Assembly (NCBI GenBank): GCA_041596515.1
Contig: JBFHIJ010000009.1
Span: 1-64,000, forward strand
Source: JBFHIJ01 sp041596515
Lineage (GTDB): Bacteria > Bacteroidota > Ignavibacteria > Kapaibacteriales > UBA2268
Length of the DNA stretch: 64,000 bases
Direction: 5' to 3'
The notes under the pieces are model-generated. The model was not told the origin of the DNA and searched no databases. It was given only the letters and a program-made list of their open reading frames with translations. Positions 44,008-53,687 of this stretch are shown in pieces. Every line of letters begins with the position of its first letter. Within the stretch, counting starts at the first letter, position 1. The translations under genes were made by a program, and so were the position numbers.

Positions 44008-44949
44008 ATGCAATTTTTTGATAAAACAAATATCGACTTCGTAGGCAAAAGGAAAATATTCTTCGTTTTCTCTACGGTAGTGATTTTACTTGGCCTAATT
44101 GGTACAATGACATTAGGTGTAAGCTATGGTATCGACTTTGATGGCGGTACTGAAATTGGTGTTGGTTTCTCAGGACACGTTGAAGCCAGCGAATTACGTA
44201 AAGTAGTTGAAGAAGCTGGATTTGACGGTGCAGAAATCAAATCTTTTGGTAAAGAAGATCAGTTCCTAATTCGTGTGAAAGAGTCTGCAGACGCTCCAAC
44301 TGTGTTGCAGTCTGCTTTACAAAAAGCATTTTCTAACTTGGATGTGGAAACCCTTAAAGTTGATAAAATCGGTCCAAAAATTGGTAAAGAATCAAGAGGG
44401 GATGCATTAATAGCAGTTGCTCTTTCTGTATTAGCTATCTTGCTTTACATTGGTTTCCGTTTTGAGTTTACGTTTGGTTTAGGTGCGATTGTAGCACTAC
44501 TGCACGACGTTTTAGTGACTTTTGCTGTGATTGTGGTTGTAAACAAATTAGGATTTGTGAACCTAGAAATCAATCAAACAATATTAGCCGGTATGCTTAC
44601 AGTAGTAGGTTTTTCTATCAATGATACCGTAATTATTTTCGATAGGATTCGTGAAAATAAAGAAAATATGAGAGGTAAAAGATTTACTGACTTAGTAAAT
44701 ACTTCTATCAACGAAACATTAAGCCGTACTATCAATACTGTATTAACTACAGCTTTAGTGCTATTAGCACTTGTTTTATTTGGTGGTCCGGTGCTTGAAG
44801 GTTTTGCATTTACTATGCTTGTTGGTATCATTACAGGTACTTATTCTTCAATCTATATTGCTTCGTCTTTTGTTATTTGGTATTTGGAACGTAACAAAAG
44901 AATTGATGCAGAAACAGGATTGTTGAAAAAAGAAGCAACAGCACAGTAG
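44008..44949 (+). CDS. secF: protein translocase subunit SecF
   Basis: This is the partner of SecD, 313 residues with six membrane helices. Visible are the N-terminal helix, SYGIDFDGGTEIGVGFSG, the SRGDALIAVALSVLAILLYI helix, VGFSINDTVIIFDRIREN and NETLSRTINTVLTTALVL, then FGGPVLEGFAFTMLVGI. All family signatures are present. AGAGGA precedes the ATG. It is followed 54 bases later by a STAS gene, possibly in the same transcript. Confidence 0.96.
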   Translation: MQFFDKTNIDFVGKRKIFFVFSTVVILLGLIGTMTLGVSYGIDFDGGTEIGVGFSGHVEASELRKVVEEAGFDGAEIKSFGKEDQFLIRVKESADAPTVLQSALQKAFSNLDVETLKVDKIGPKIGKESRGDALIAVALSVLAILLYIGFRFEFTFGLGAIVALLHDVLVTFAVIVVVNKLGFVNLEINQTILAGMLTVVGFSINDTVIIFDRIRENKENMRGKRFTDLVNTSINETLSRTINTVLTTALVLLALVLFGGPVLEGFAFTMLVGIITGTYSSIYIASSFVIWYLERNKRIDAETGLLKKEATAQ

Positions 44950-45003
44950 TAAATGACAAATATTTTTGCTATTATTGAACTAAAAACAAAGTAGTTGTTT
45001 TAA

Positions 45004-45369
45004 ATGAGAAAGCAAGAAACATACAAATTCGAAATGATTGAGAGCAATGGTTGTAAAACTGCAGTGCTTACTATGAATAGAGAAGCTCTCGGAGGCAATG
45101 ATGCCTTAGATTTTACATCTACATTGCAAAGCATAGCGGCTGAATCTCCTTGCTGTGTTATTATAAATATGCAAGAATTGCAAATTATTAATAGTTCAGG
45201 GCTAGGTATGCTAGTTAGTAGTCTTGGTACTTTGAAACAAAAAAGTATCAAGTTAGCTCTTACTTGTGTGCCAGAAAAAGTCACAAAACTATTAGAAATG
45301 ACACATCTAGACAAAGTGTTTACTATACATGATAGTCTTGATACAGCAATGAATTTCTGCAAAAGGTAA
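45004..45369 (+). CDS. STAS-domain anti-sigma factor antagonist
   Basis: The 121-residue single STAS domain resembles SpoIIAA/RsbV. The core VIINMQELQIINSSGLGMLV contains the switch Ser of the SSGxG motif, and SLGTLKQKSIKLALTCVPE follows. In partner-switching systems such proteins are phosphorylated by a serine kinase anti-sigma factor and dephosphorylated by a PP2C phosphatase; neither is in this window. Downstream of secDF and upstream of purA, its regulatory target is unknown. Confidence 0.87.
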   Translation: MRKQETYKFEMIESNGCKTAVLTMNREALGGNDALDFTSTLQSIAAESPCCVIINMQELQIINSSGLGMLVSSLGTLKQKSIKLALTCVPEKVTKLLEMTHLDKVFTIHDSLDTAMNFCKR

Positions 45370-45394
45370 CGGAATATTTATTCCTGATATGTCA

Positions 45395-45425
45395 AATGCT
45401 CCGACTGGATACAGATCGGAGCATT
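45395..45425 (+). terminator. strong hairpin between the STAS gene and purA
   Basis: A perfect 10-bp stem, AATGCTCCGA (45395-45404) with TCGGAGCATT (45416-45425), has an 11-base loop. The following sequence, GTCATGCTTTAAAA, has only a weak T-run. It could be a terminator or a leader element of purA, 48 bases before its start. Confidence 0.5.
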
Positions 45426-45472
45426 GTCATGCTTTAAAATGTCTATTATTAATAATCTTATAGGGTAGTATA

Positions 45473-46747
45473 ATGAGTGTTACGGTAATCGTTGGTTCTC
45501 AATGGGGCGACGAAGGCAAAGGTAAAATAGTTAACTTGATCAGTAACGATGCTGAAGTAGTGGCTCGCTATCAAGGTGGTGCCAATGCCGGACACACAAT
45601 CGTAATAGATGGAAAGCAATATATACTGCATCTAATACCATCCGGCATCTTGAATCCGGATGTAAAATGTGTAATTGGTAACGGTGTTGTTATCGATCCG
45701 GTAGCTTTAATGGAAGAAATTCAAATGCTTAAAGAGCATGGTGTTAAAGTCGAAGGTAGGCTGTTTATTAGTCATAAAGCCCATTTGATTATGCCTTATC
45801 ACAAACTTTTAGATACTGCCAGAGAAGGTAAAAAAGGAGATAGTGCAATTGGTACTACCGGTAGAGGCATTGGACCATCTTATATTGACAAAGCTAAACG
45901 AACCGGTATTAGAATTGTTGATCTTTTAGATAGAAAAAGATTTGAAGAAAAAATCAGAAAGAACGTGGCTGAAGAGAATGAAGTCCTAACTAAAATATAT
46001 GGATGTGAAGAACTCAATGCTGATGATATTGTAAAAAAATATATTGAATTTGACAATATTATAGATCCTTATGTAAAAGATACTACTCTTCTGATTAACG
46101 AAATGATTAAGGAAGGTAAAGAAGTTATCGTGGAAGGTGCTCAAGGTGCACTGTTAGATTTAGATCACGGTACTTATCCTTTTGTTACTAGTTCCAACCC
46201 TACTTCCGGTGGAGCATGTACCGGGTTAGGCATTTCCCCTCTAACTATAGACAGAATAATCGGTATTACAAAAGCATACTGTACTAGAGTTGGTAATGGA
46301 CCTTTCCCAACAGAATTACTTGATGCAGAAGGAGAAAAGCTTAGAAAAATCGGGGCAGAGTTTGGAGCTACTACCGGTAGACCAAGACGATGTGGCTGGC
46401 TTGATTTAGTAGCTTTAAAGTATTCTGTAATGATTAATGGAATTACTGACATTGCTTTTACCAAATTAGATGTACTTGATGAATTTGAAGAAATAGGTGT
46501 TTGTACTGGATACAAAGTCGATGGGAAGTATCTAAAATCTTTCCCTGTAGATATTCAAACATTAGAAAGAATTGAACCACAATACGAATATGTAAAAGGT
46601 TGGATGCAATCACTTGCAGGCATTAGAGATTATGATAAGCTACCAAAAGAAGTCTATGAATATTTTAAGTTTATAGAAGATTATGTTGGTGCTAAAATCT
46701 CAATAATTTCTACATCTCCAGATAAAGCCGATACAATTATTAGATAA
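45473..46747 (+). CDS. purA: adenylosuccinate synthetase
   Basis: PurA condenses IMP and aspartate with GTP, the first step to AMP. The 424-residue enzyme has VIVGSQWGDEGKGKIVN (P-loop with catalytic Asp), YQGGANAGHTIV (catalytic His), HLIPSGILNP, GTTGRGIGPSYIDKAKR, VEGAQGALLDLDHGTYPFVT, CTRVGNGPFPTE and TTGRPRRCGWLD. Length and motifs are standard. A hairpin lies upstream and a clear terminator follows. Confidence 0.97.
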   Translation: MSVTVIVGSQWGDEGKGKIVNLISNDAEVVARYQGGANAGHTIVIDGKQYILHLIPSGILNPDVKCVIGNGVVIDPVALMEEIQMLKEHGVKVEGRLFISHKAHLIMPYHKLLDTAREGKKGDSAIGTTGRGIGPSYIDKAKRTGIRIVDLLDRKRFEEKIRKNVAEENEVLTKIYGCEELNADDIVKKYIEFDNIIDPYVKDTTLLINEMIKEGKEVIVEGAQGALLDLDHGTYPFVTSSNPTSGGACTGLGISPLTIDRIIGITKAYCTRVGNGPFPTELLDAEGEKLRKIGAEFGATTGRPRRCGWLDLVALKYSVMINGITDIAFTKLDVLDEFEEIGVCTGYKVDGKYLKSFPVDIQTLERIEPQYEYVKGWMQSLAGIRDYDKLPKEVYEYFKFIEDYVGAKISIISTSPDKADTIIR

Positions 46748-46782
46748 TATAGTAATAACAAATAATACTTATATTCGTGTAT

Positions 46783-46810
46783 AAAAGCAACCTATGGTTG
46801 CTTTTTTTAT
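46783..46810 (+). terminator. intrinsic terminator after purA
   Basis: AAAAGCAACC (46783-46792) pairs with GGTTGCTTTT (46796-46805) around loop TAT. TTTATTTTT follows. Confidence 0.88.
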
Positions 46811-46825
46811 TTTTAGGTGTATTAT

Positions 46826-47974
46826 ATGAATGAACTGAGAAAGTTCGTTGCTCCGGAATTTGTATTTGGTGTGGGCTCGCTTGAATTAGTTGCTCAATAT
46901 GCAAAGAATTATAGTGTAGAAAAAGCTTTAGTTGTAACCGATAATAATGTTACAAGAGCAGGATGGCTGAAAAAAGTTACTAATCTTCTTGAGTCTGAAA
47001 ATATACATTATGTGATTTATAATAATATTACTCCTAATCCTCGCGATTATGAAATACATGAAGGCGCAAACGTTTATCTTCAAAATAATTGCAATATTAT
47101 AATTGCAGTAGGCGGTGGTAGCGTAATAGATGCTGCAAAAGGGATTGGTATGGTTTCACAACATAGCATTAATATATTAGATTTTGAGGGAGTCGACATG
47201 GTTGAATATTCGATACCTCCAATGATATGTATTCCTACTACGTCTGGTAGTTCTGCTGATGTATCTCAATTTGCAATTATTAACGATACACAAAGAAAGA
47301 TAAAGATTGCAATTATTAGCCGTATGATTGTTCCTGACGTTTCTCTTATAGATCCTTCAACTTTAATTACAATGGATGATTATTTAACTGCCTGCACTTC
47401 TATAGATGCTCTCGTTCATGCTATTGAAGCTTATGTCTCGACTGCATCTTCTCCATTTACAGACTTATTTGCTTTAAAAGCCATAGAAACTATTGCAGAA
47501 TATTTACCACTTTGTATGGCAGACCCAAAAAATATTGAATTTAGAGTTCAACTTATGCAGGCAAGTCTAAATGCGGGGTTGGCATTTTCAAATGCGAGCC
47601 TTGGTAATGTCCATGCTATGGCTCACAGTTTAGGAGGATATAAAGATTTGCCTCATGGTGAGTGCAATGCTATGCTTTTACCAGCTGTAATCAATTACAA
47701 TTATGAATCGCAAGAAAGAAGATATAATGAAATTGCAAAATATTTTGGATTAGAACTTCAAGGGAATAATAATACTAATAAGATTATGCTGATAGACAGA
47801 ATAAAAGCGTTTATCCAATCCACAGGAATCGATAGCACCCTTAAAGATAGAGGCATTTCTTACACTGATTTAACTTATCTTGCAACTGCTGCTTATAACG
47901 ATCCATGTTCTGTTACTAATCCAAGGGAATCTACTATAGAGGATATGAAAGTGATATATGAAGAAGCCCTCTAA
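46826..47974 (+). CDS. iron-containing alcohol dehydrogenase
   Basis: The 382-residue type III (Fe-dependent) alcohol dehydrogenase has the NAD(P)-binding AVGGGSVIDAAKGI, CIPTTSGSSADVSQFAI, and metal-site helices SIDALVHAIEAYVS (His) and VHAMAHSLGGYKDLPHGEC. All ligand positions typical of the group are visible. Substrates range from short-chain alcohols to 1,3-propanediol and lactaldehyde; none can be selected here. I use the ATG at 46826 rather than a GTG at 46817. Its 3' end overlaps the following histidine kinase start at 47958, suggesting coupled translation. Confidence 0.88.
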   Translation: MNELRKFVAPEFVFGVGSLELVAQYAKNYSVEKALVVTDNNVTRAGWLKKVTNLLESENIHYVIYNNITPNPRDYEIHEGANVYLQNNCNIIIAVGGGSVIDAAKGIGMVSQHSINILDFEGVDMVEYSIPPMICIPTTSGSSADVSQFAIINDTQRKIKIAIISRMIVPDVSLIDPSTLITMDDYLTACTSIDALVHAIEAYVSTASSPFTDLFALKAIETIAEYLPLCMADPKNIEFRVQLMQASLNAGLAFSNASLGNVHAMAHSLGGYKDLPHGECNAMLLPAVINYNYESQERRYNEIAKYFGLELQGNNNTNKIMLIDRIKAFIQSTGIDSTLKDRGISYTDLTYLATAAYNDPCSVTNPRESTIEDMKVIYEEAL

Positions 47975-49175
47975 AAATATGCAAAAAGAAGAATTAAGAA
48001 ATAAGATTATGGGGTTTGGCGAAAAATCTGTAAGAAAAAATTTTTTTCCGGATTTACAATATAAAACTGAAGAACACAAACATGGTCTAAAATTGCTTAA
48101 TCAAGTAAATGATGCAATATGTTTTATTGATTTAGATACATATCAAATATTAGATTATAATTTAGCTTTTGCAGATTATTTTGCTTTGCCAAATAAAAAT
48201 CTAAAGGGTAGAATATTTCTAAATCTAATAAATAATGAAAATGCTTCGCTAACTAAACAAACTCTCGAACAGATTAAACTTGGTAGTCTTGAAAAATTAT
48301 CTCTTATTTTAAAATATGAGATTCTTAATATAGATAAACTTATGATTGGTGAAACCTCTTTTTCATTGAGCAGATTAGGGGATGCTAATTTTATTATTGC
48401 AGTTGTTAGGGATATAACTGATAGAGTAGAGGCTGAAAATAGTCTTAAAAATATGAATTTGGAACTCGAAAAAAAGGTTGAAGAAAGAACTAAGAAGCTA
48501 AAAGAAATAAATGCTGAATTGGAGCAATTCGCTTACATAGTATCGCATGATTTGAAAGCTCCTTTAAGGGGCATCTCTCAGTTAACTTATTGGTTGAAAA
48601 ATGATTATTTAAGTGATTTAGAGCCAGAAGGTTTAGAATTGTTGGAAATGTTGATCCAAAGAGTAAATATAATGGATCAGTTAATAGCAGGTATATTGCA
48701 GTACTCAAGAGTAGGCAGAACAGAAACAGATAAAGAGCTGATTGATTTGAAAGAGCTTATTGACGAAGTGCATACTTTCTTCAATACCAATGAAAATTTT
48801 GAACTTCTAACGAAACTTGAAAATAATTATATAATAGCTCATAGAATTAGAATTGAACAGGTGATTCAAAATTTGGTTGATAATGCCATTAGATATGGAG
48901 ATAAAGAAAAGACTATCGTAACTATAGAATCTTATGATTTAAATAACAGTTGGAAAATAATAGTAAGAGACAATGGCCCGGGGATAAATAAAAAATATCA
49001 TGATAAAATATTTAAAATATTCCAAACACTCCAGCCCAAAGAAGTAAATAGTACAGGAATTGGTCTGTCCATCATAAAAAAAATAATTGAGCTTTACGGT
49101 GGCACTATTCATATAGATTCGGTACTTGGAATAGGGACTTCTTTTATTATTAATATACCCAAAAGTCAAAGTTAA
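47958..49175 (+). CDS. PAS-domain sensor histidine kinase
   Basis: The 405-residue soluble kinase has a PAS domain at about 48-155 (LKLLNQVNDAICFIDLDTY... FIIAVVRDITDRVEAENSLK) and a coiled-coil. HisKA follows with FAYIVSHDLKAPLRGISQL. The HATPase shows VIQNLVDNAIRYGDKEK, VRDNGPGI, IFQTLQPKEVNSTGIGLSI and GTSFIINIP. The HisKA type resembles phytochrome-like and diguanylate-associated kinases in FCB bacteria. No membrane segment is present, so it senses an internal signal, by PAS ligand or redox. No response regulator is adjacent. The ATG at 47958 overlaps the upstream gene; 47979 is the alternative start. Confidence 0.88.
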   Translation: MKKPSKNMQKEELRNKIMGFGEKSVRKNFFPDLQYKTEEHKHGLKLLNQVNDAICFIDLDTYQILDYNLAFADYFALPNKNLKGRIFLNLINNENASLTKQTLEQIKLGSLEKLSLILKYEILNIDKLMIGETSFSLSRLGDANFIIAVVRDITDRVEAENSLKNMNLELEKKVEERTKKLKEINAELEQFAYIVSHDLKAPLRGISQLTYWLKNDYLSDLEPEGLELLEMLIQRVNIMDQLIAGILQYSRVGRTETDKELIDLKELIDEVHTFFNTNENFELLTKLENNYIIAHRIRIEQVIQNLVDNAIRYGDKEKTIVTIESYDLNNSWKIIVRDNGPGINKKYHDKIFKIFQTLQPKEVNSTGIGLSIIKKIIELYGGTIHIDSVLGIGTSFIINIPKSQS

Positions 49176-49260
49176 AATGAAAAACAATAAGCATTAGCAA
49201 ATAATTAACCAATGTTATCCGTCGCTCCTTAATATGTGAACAAATATACTGGAGTAAACA

Positions 49261-50400
49261 ATGGAATATTTCCTTAGCGAAGAGCAAATAATGCTAAAAG
49301 AAATGGTAGATAAATTTGCAACCGATAAAATCAAGCCTCAAGCATCTTACAATGAAAAAAATCACTTATTCCCTAAAGATATTATAGAAGAAGCAGGAGA
49401 ACTTGGCCTGATGGGCATTGCATTCCCTGACGAATATGGCGGAGCAGGAATGGATTATGTCTCATATATGCTAGCTATAGAATCTATTTCAAAAGCTTGT
49501 GCGTCTACAGGAGTAATAGTTTCTGCTCATTCATCTTTAGTTTGTGATCCTATTTATAGATTCGGGACAGAAGAACAAAAACAAAAATACTTACCGGATT
49601 TACTTTCGGGTAAAAAAATAGGTAGCTTTTCTTTAACTGAGGCAGGTGCCGGATCTGATGCCGGAGCTACACAAACTACAGCTAAATTTGAAAATGGAAA
49701 ATGGATATTAAATGGTTCAAAACTGTTTGCTACAAACGGTAAAGAAGCTGATATTTTTGTATTGCTTGCTTCTACAGAACCTTCCAAGAAAACGAGAGGA
49801 GTAACGGCTTTTATTGTTGAAAAAGAAACTACCGGGTATAGCATAGGTAAAATAGAGAGAAAATTAGGGATAAAATCTTCCTCGACCGCAGAAATCATCT
49901 TAGACAATGTAGAAATACCTGCAGAAAATATGCTAGGCGAACTTAATAAAGGCTTTAAAATAGCAATGGGCACTTTGGATGGAGGAAGGTTAGGTATTGC
50001 TTCACAAGCATTAGGTATAGCTCGAGCTTCTATAGAAGATGCTATTAAATATTCAAAAGAAAGAATTCAATTTGACCAACCTATATCAAATTTTCAAGCC
50101 ATTCAATGGATGATTGCTGATATGTGGACTGAGTACGAAGCTGCTTGGCTACTGACTTATAGAGCATCTAAAATGAAAGACATGGGGTTGGATTACAGCA
50201 GAGAAGCTGCTATGGCTAAACTAAAAACATCTGAAGTAGCCATGTTTTGTGCAAATAAAGCAATTCAGATTCATGGCGGATATGGTTATACAGAAGATTT
50301 TAATGTAGAAAGATATTACAGAGATGCAAAAATTACTGAAATTTACGAAGGCACAAGCGAAATCCAGAGATTGGTTATTGCTCGTAGTCTTTTGAAGTAG
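49261..50400 (+). CDS. acyl-CoA dehydrogenase
   Basis: This FAD-dependent enzyme introduces the alpha-beta double bond into acyl-CoA, passing electrons to ETF. The 379 residues include GIAFPDEYGGAGMDYVSYM, GSFSLTEAGAGSDAGATQT, GSKLFATNGKEADIFVL and QFDQPISNFQAIQWMIADM. It ends with IQIHGGYGYTEDF and EIYEGTSEIQRLVIARS, whose EGT Glu is the catalytic base of short-chain dehydrogenases. It sits 12 bases before the fused B12 mutase, so its substrate is probably butyryl-CoA or isobutyryl-CoA. Confidence 0.94.
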   Translation: MEYFLSEEQIMLKEMVDKFATDKIKPQASYNEKNHLFPKDIIEEAGELGLMGIAFPDEYGGAGMDYVSYMLAIESISKACASTGVIVSAHSSLVCDPIYRFGTEEQKQKYLPDLLSGKKIGSFSLTEAGAGSDAGATQTTAKFENGKWILNGSKLFATNGKEADIFVLLASTEPSKKTRGVTAFIVEKETTGYSIGKIERKLGIKSSSTAEIILDNVEIPAENMLGELNKGFKIAMGTLDGGRLGIASQALGIARASIEDAIKYSKERIQFDQPISNFQAIQWMIADMWTEYEAAWLLTYRASKMKDMGLDYSREAAMAKLKTSEVAMFCANKAIQIHGGYGYTEDFNVERYYRDAKITEIYEGTSEIQRLVIARSLLK

Positions 50401-50412
50401 GGGGAAGCAGAT

Positions 50413-53400
50413 ATGAATATAAGAGTTCTAACTGCGGCAGCTCTTTTTGATGGGCATGATGTCTCTATAAATATATTTAGAAGGCTGCTTCAAAAAAGGG
50501 GTGCGGAGGTAATTAATATAGGTCACAACAGAAGCGTTGACGAAGTGGTAGCTGCCGCTGTGCAAGAAGATGTAGATGCTTTGCTAATTAGTTCGTATCA
50601 GGGTGGTCATAATGAATATTTTAAATATCTAATAGATTCTTTAAAATCTTATGGTGCTGAAAATAAACTCGTATTTGGTGGCGGTGGCGGTGTAATTCTA
50701 CCAAAAGAAATTAAGATACTTGAGGATTACGGAGTTACTAAAATCTACCATGCTGAAGATGGAATTAAGGTAGGAATAGACGGAATAGCAGACGATATAA
50801 TAGATCGTATAACTACTAATAAACATGAACAAATAATACGTGTAGAATATGATAATAATATCAGTGTTCAGACTACTGAAAATAAATATAGTATATCTAA
50901 AATGCTTAGCTGTGCTGAAAATCATTGCGAAGAGTCATATTTTGATGATATCCGTCATAAAATACATTCTGAAGACAAAAATAGAACTTTTGTTATGGGA
51001 GTTACCGGAACAGGTGGTGCCGGAAAAAGTTCTTTAATTGATGAAATTGTTGGTAGATTTTTAGCTTATACCAAAGGTTTTAGAATAGCAGTGCTTGCTG
51101 TGGATCCCAGTAAATCAAGAACTAAAGGGGCTTTATTAGGAGATAGGATCCGATATAATCATATTTACAACGATAGAGTATATTTTAGAAGTTTTGCTAC
51201 TCGTGAATCAGGGAGTGAAATATCAAATGCTATAAATGATGCTATTTCTATATTTAAGGCTGCATCTTACGACTTGATAATTGTGGAGACAAGTGGCATA
51301 GGTCAAGGTGATTCCAAAATACTATCTATAAGTGATAAGTCTTTGTATGTTATGACTTCTGAATTTGGTGCTCCTTCGCAGCTTGAAAAAATAGACATGC
51401 TAGAAGAGGCAGATTTTATTGCTATTAATAAATTTGAAAAGGTAGGTTCTGAAGATGTACTCAGAGAAGTAAAAATCAACTATATCAGAAACCACAGCGT
51501 TGCCGTTGATCATTCAATCGCTTTAGATGATGTTTTGCTTCCTGTGTATGCAGTAAGAAGTAATGAATTCAATAATACAGGTGTCAATAGACTATTTAAA
51601 GATATATTTCGAACTATGATGGCATTTACTGGTTATGCGTATGATTATCAAAAAGATTTGTATGATTTATTAGATGTATCTATTAAACAAAATAGAGGAC
51701 TCATTACCGAAGAAAGACAGCATTACTTGGCCGAAATAGGTGAGACTATAAAATCTTATCAACAAAGTACAGATGAATTAGCTACAAAAGTTGATAAATT
51801 AGAAGCGTTATATAAAGTCAAACAGATAAATATTGCATCAGAGGAAATAGACAATCAAATTTCAATATTAGAAAACGACATAGAAAATCAAGACTTAAAA
51901 TATCTAATGCATCAAGACATCATTAAAAATAAATATGCTCAAGAGTATCTAGAATACGACATACAAGGTAAGACGTATAAGCTAAATCTATTAAATACAT
52001 CTATAACCGGATTAAAAATTCCAAAAATTGTACCTCCTGATTATAGTTCATGGGCAGATTTAATTAGATATAAGTATTTAGAAAACTTTCCGGGCGAATT
52101 TCCTTATACAGCCGGAGTATTTCCATTTAAGCGTACTACTGAAGATCCTAAACGTCAGTTTGCAGGCGAAGGCAGCCCTGAGAGGACGAATAAACGATTT
52201 CATTATCTATGTGAAGGTGAAGATGCCAAACGCCTCTCTGTTGCTTTCGACGGGATTACTTTATATGCAGAAGATCCGGCAGAGAAACCTGATATTTATG
52301 GTAAAATAGGCGAGAGTGGTGTATCTATTTGTACTATAGAAGACATGGATACTCTTCTAAAAGGCTTTGACTTGATGGATCCCCTAACTAGTGTATCAAT
52401 GACAATAAATGCTCCTGCACCTATCATGGTAGCTTTCTTTTTTATGACTGCATATCAAAGAGAACTAAAGAAACTTGAAGGTAGTGGACAGACTTTATCC
52501 AACGATCAATCAGAACGACTAAAGTTAGACACTTTTAGAAAGCTCAGGGGTACAGTTCAAGCTGATATGCTTAAGGAAGATCAAGGCCAGAATACTATAA
52601 TATTTTCTATTGATTTTGCTATGAAGATGATTGGTGATTTGCAGGAATATTTATCCAAAAATCAAATCAAAAACTATTATTCTCTTTCAATAAGTGGCTA
52701 TCATATTGCTGAAGCCGGTGCTAATCCTATTACTCAGCTTGCATTTACTTTAGCGAATGGATTTACTTATGTTGAGTATTTTTTGAGTAGAGGTTTAAAT
52801 ATAGATGACTTTGCTCCTAATTTATCATTTTTCTTTTCAAACGGAATGGATCCTGAATATTCGGTTATTGGAAGAGTAGCCAGGAGAATTTGGGCTATAG
52901 CTTTGAGAGATAAATATGGTGCAAATGCTAGATCACAAAAATTGAAATATCATATTCAGACCAGCGGAAGATCTCTTCACGCACAGGAAATAGAATTTAA
53001 TGACATTAGGACTACTTTGCAGGGACTTATTGCATTTTATGACAATTGCAATTCGCTTCATACAAACTCATACGACGAAGCAGTTACAACCCCTACAGAA
53101 GAATCTGTCAGACGCTCTATGGCTATACAACAGATATTAACTAAAGAGTTTGGAATGCTCAAAAATGAGAATCCTATTCAAGGTTCTTTCTTCATTAAAT
53201 GGCTTACCGATGAAGTAGAAAAAGCCGTTTTAGAAGAGTTTTCTAGATTGTCTAGAAGGGGAGGAGTTTTAGGTGCTATGGAAACTCAATACCAAAGATC
53301 AAAAATACAGGAAGAGTCCTTGCACTATGAGTCCTTGAAGCATTCTGGAGCTTATCCAATTATAGGTGTGAATACATTCTTAAATCCGAATACAAAAGAT

Positions 53401-53646
53401 AACTACGAAAATATGCAAGTAATCCGAGCTGACGCAACTGAAAAAAACAAACGTTTAGAAGAGATAAAACTGTTTAAATCGAAAAATGTAAATAAAGCTC
53501 CTCAAGCTTTGGAAAACTTAAGAAAAGTTGCTCTAAATGGTGGAAATATTTTCGAGGAATTGCTTAATACAGTTCAATACGCTACAATGGGTGAAATTTC
53601 AAACTTGCTTTATGAGATTGGAGGAAAGTATAGAAGAGGTATGTAG
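50413..53646 (+). CDS. icmF: fused acyl-CoA mutase IcmF (B12 domain - GTPase - mutase)
   Basis: The 1077-residue protein joins three parts in the IcmF order. The first is an N-terminal cobalamin-binding domain with DGHDVSINIFRRLL (His15). Next is a MeaB-type G-protein chaperone with P-loop VTGTGGAGKSS near 197-207 and VDPSKSRTKGALLGDRIR. The last is a mutase barrel from about 540 with TAGVFPFKRTTEDPKRQFAG, PDIYGKIGESGVSIC, GTVQADMLKEDQGQNT, LSISGYHIAEAGANP and QTSGRSLHAQEIEFNDIRT. IcmF interconverts isobutyryl-CoA and butyryl-CoA, or related acyl-CoAs, with its own GTPase repair domain. Methylmalonyl-CoA mutase is a separate architecture, so that is less likely. An acyl-CoA dehydrogenase precedes it. 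Confidence 0.93.
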   Translation: MNIRVLTAAALFDGHDVSINIFRRLLQKRGAEVINIGHNRSVDEVVAAAVQEDVDALLISSYQGGHNEYFKYLIDSLKSYGAENKLVFGGGGGVILPKEIKILEDYGVTKIYHAEDGIKVGIDGIADDIIDRITTNKHEQIIRVEYDNNISVQTTENKYSISKMLSCAENHCEESYFDDIRHKIHSEDKNRTFVMGVTGTGGAGKSSLIDEIVGRFLAYTKGFRIAVLAVDPSKSRTKGALLGDRIRYNHIYNDRVYFRSFATRESGSEISNAINDAISIFKAASYDLIIVETSGIGQGDSKILSISDKSLYVMTSEFGAPSQLEKIDMLEEADFIAINKFEKVGSEDVLREVKINYIRNHSVAVDHSIALDDVLLPVYAVRSNEFNNTGVNRLFKDIFRTMMAFTGYAYDYQKDLYDLLDVSIKQNRGLITEERQHYLAEIGETIKSYQQSTDELATKVDKLEALYKVKQINIASEEIDNQISILENDIENQDLKYLMHQDIIKNKYAQEYLEYDIQGKTYKLNLLNTSITGLKIPKIVPPDYSSWADLIRYKYLENFPGEFPYTAGVFPFKRTTEDPKRQFAGEGSPERTNKRFHYLCEGEDAKRLSVAFDGITLYAEDPAEKPDIYGKIGESGVSICTIEDMDTLLKGFDLMDPLTSVSMTINAPAPIMVAFFFMTAYQRELKKLEGSGQTLSNDQSERLKLDTFRKLRGTVQADMLKEDQGQNTIIFSIDFAMKMIGDLQEYLSKNQIKNYYSLSISGYHIAEAGANPITQLAFTLANGFTYVEYFLSRGLNIDDFAPNLSFFFSNGMDPEYSVIGRVARRIWAIALRDKYGANARSQKLKYHIQTSGRSLHAQEIEFNDIRTTLQGLIAFYDNCNSLHTNSYDEAVTTPTEESVRRSMAIQQILTKEFGMLKNENPIQGSFFIKWLTDEVEKAVLEEFSRLSRRGGVLGAMETQYQRSKIQEESLHYESLKHSGAYPIIGVNTFLNPNTKDNYENMQVIRADATEKNKRLEEIKLFKSKNVNKAPQALENLRKVALNGGNIFEELLNTVQYATMGEISNLLYEIGGKYRRGM

Positions 53647-53650
53647 TAAA

Positions 53651-53683
53651 AAAAAAGAGGCTGATTAAATCAGCCTCTTTTTT
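53651..53683. terminator. bidirectional terminator between icmF and the biotin carrier gene
   Basis: GAGGCTGAT (53657-53665) pairs with ATCAGCCTC (53669-53677) around loop TAA, flanked by A-run (53651-53656) and T-run (53678-53683) that extend the stem. It serves both convergent transcripts. Confidence 0.92.
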
Positions 53684-53687
53684 AAAA

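Noticed and set aside
45000..45362. Long open frame antisense to the STAS gene
   Set aside because: It mirrors almost the whole STAS gene, has no family features, and the plus-strand STAS motif is clear. It is a coding shadow.
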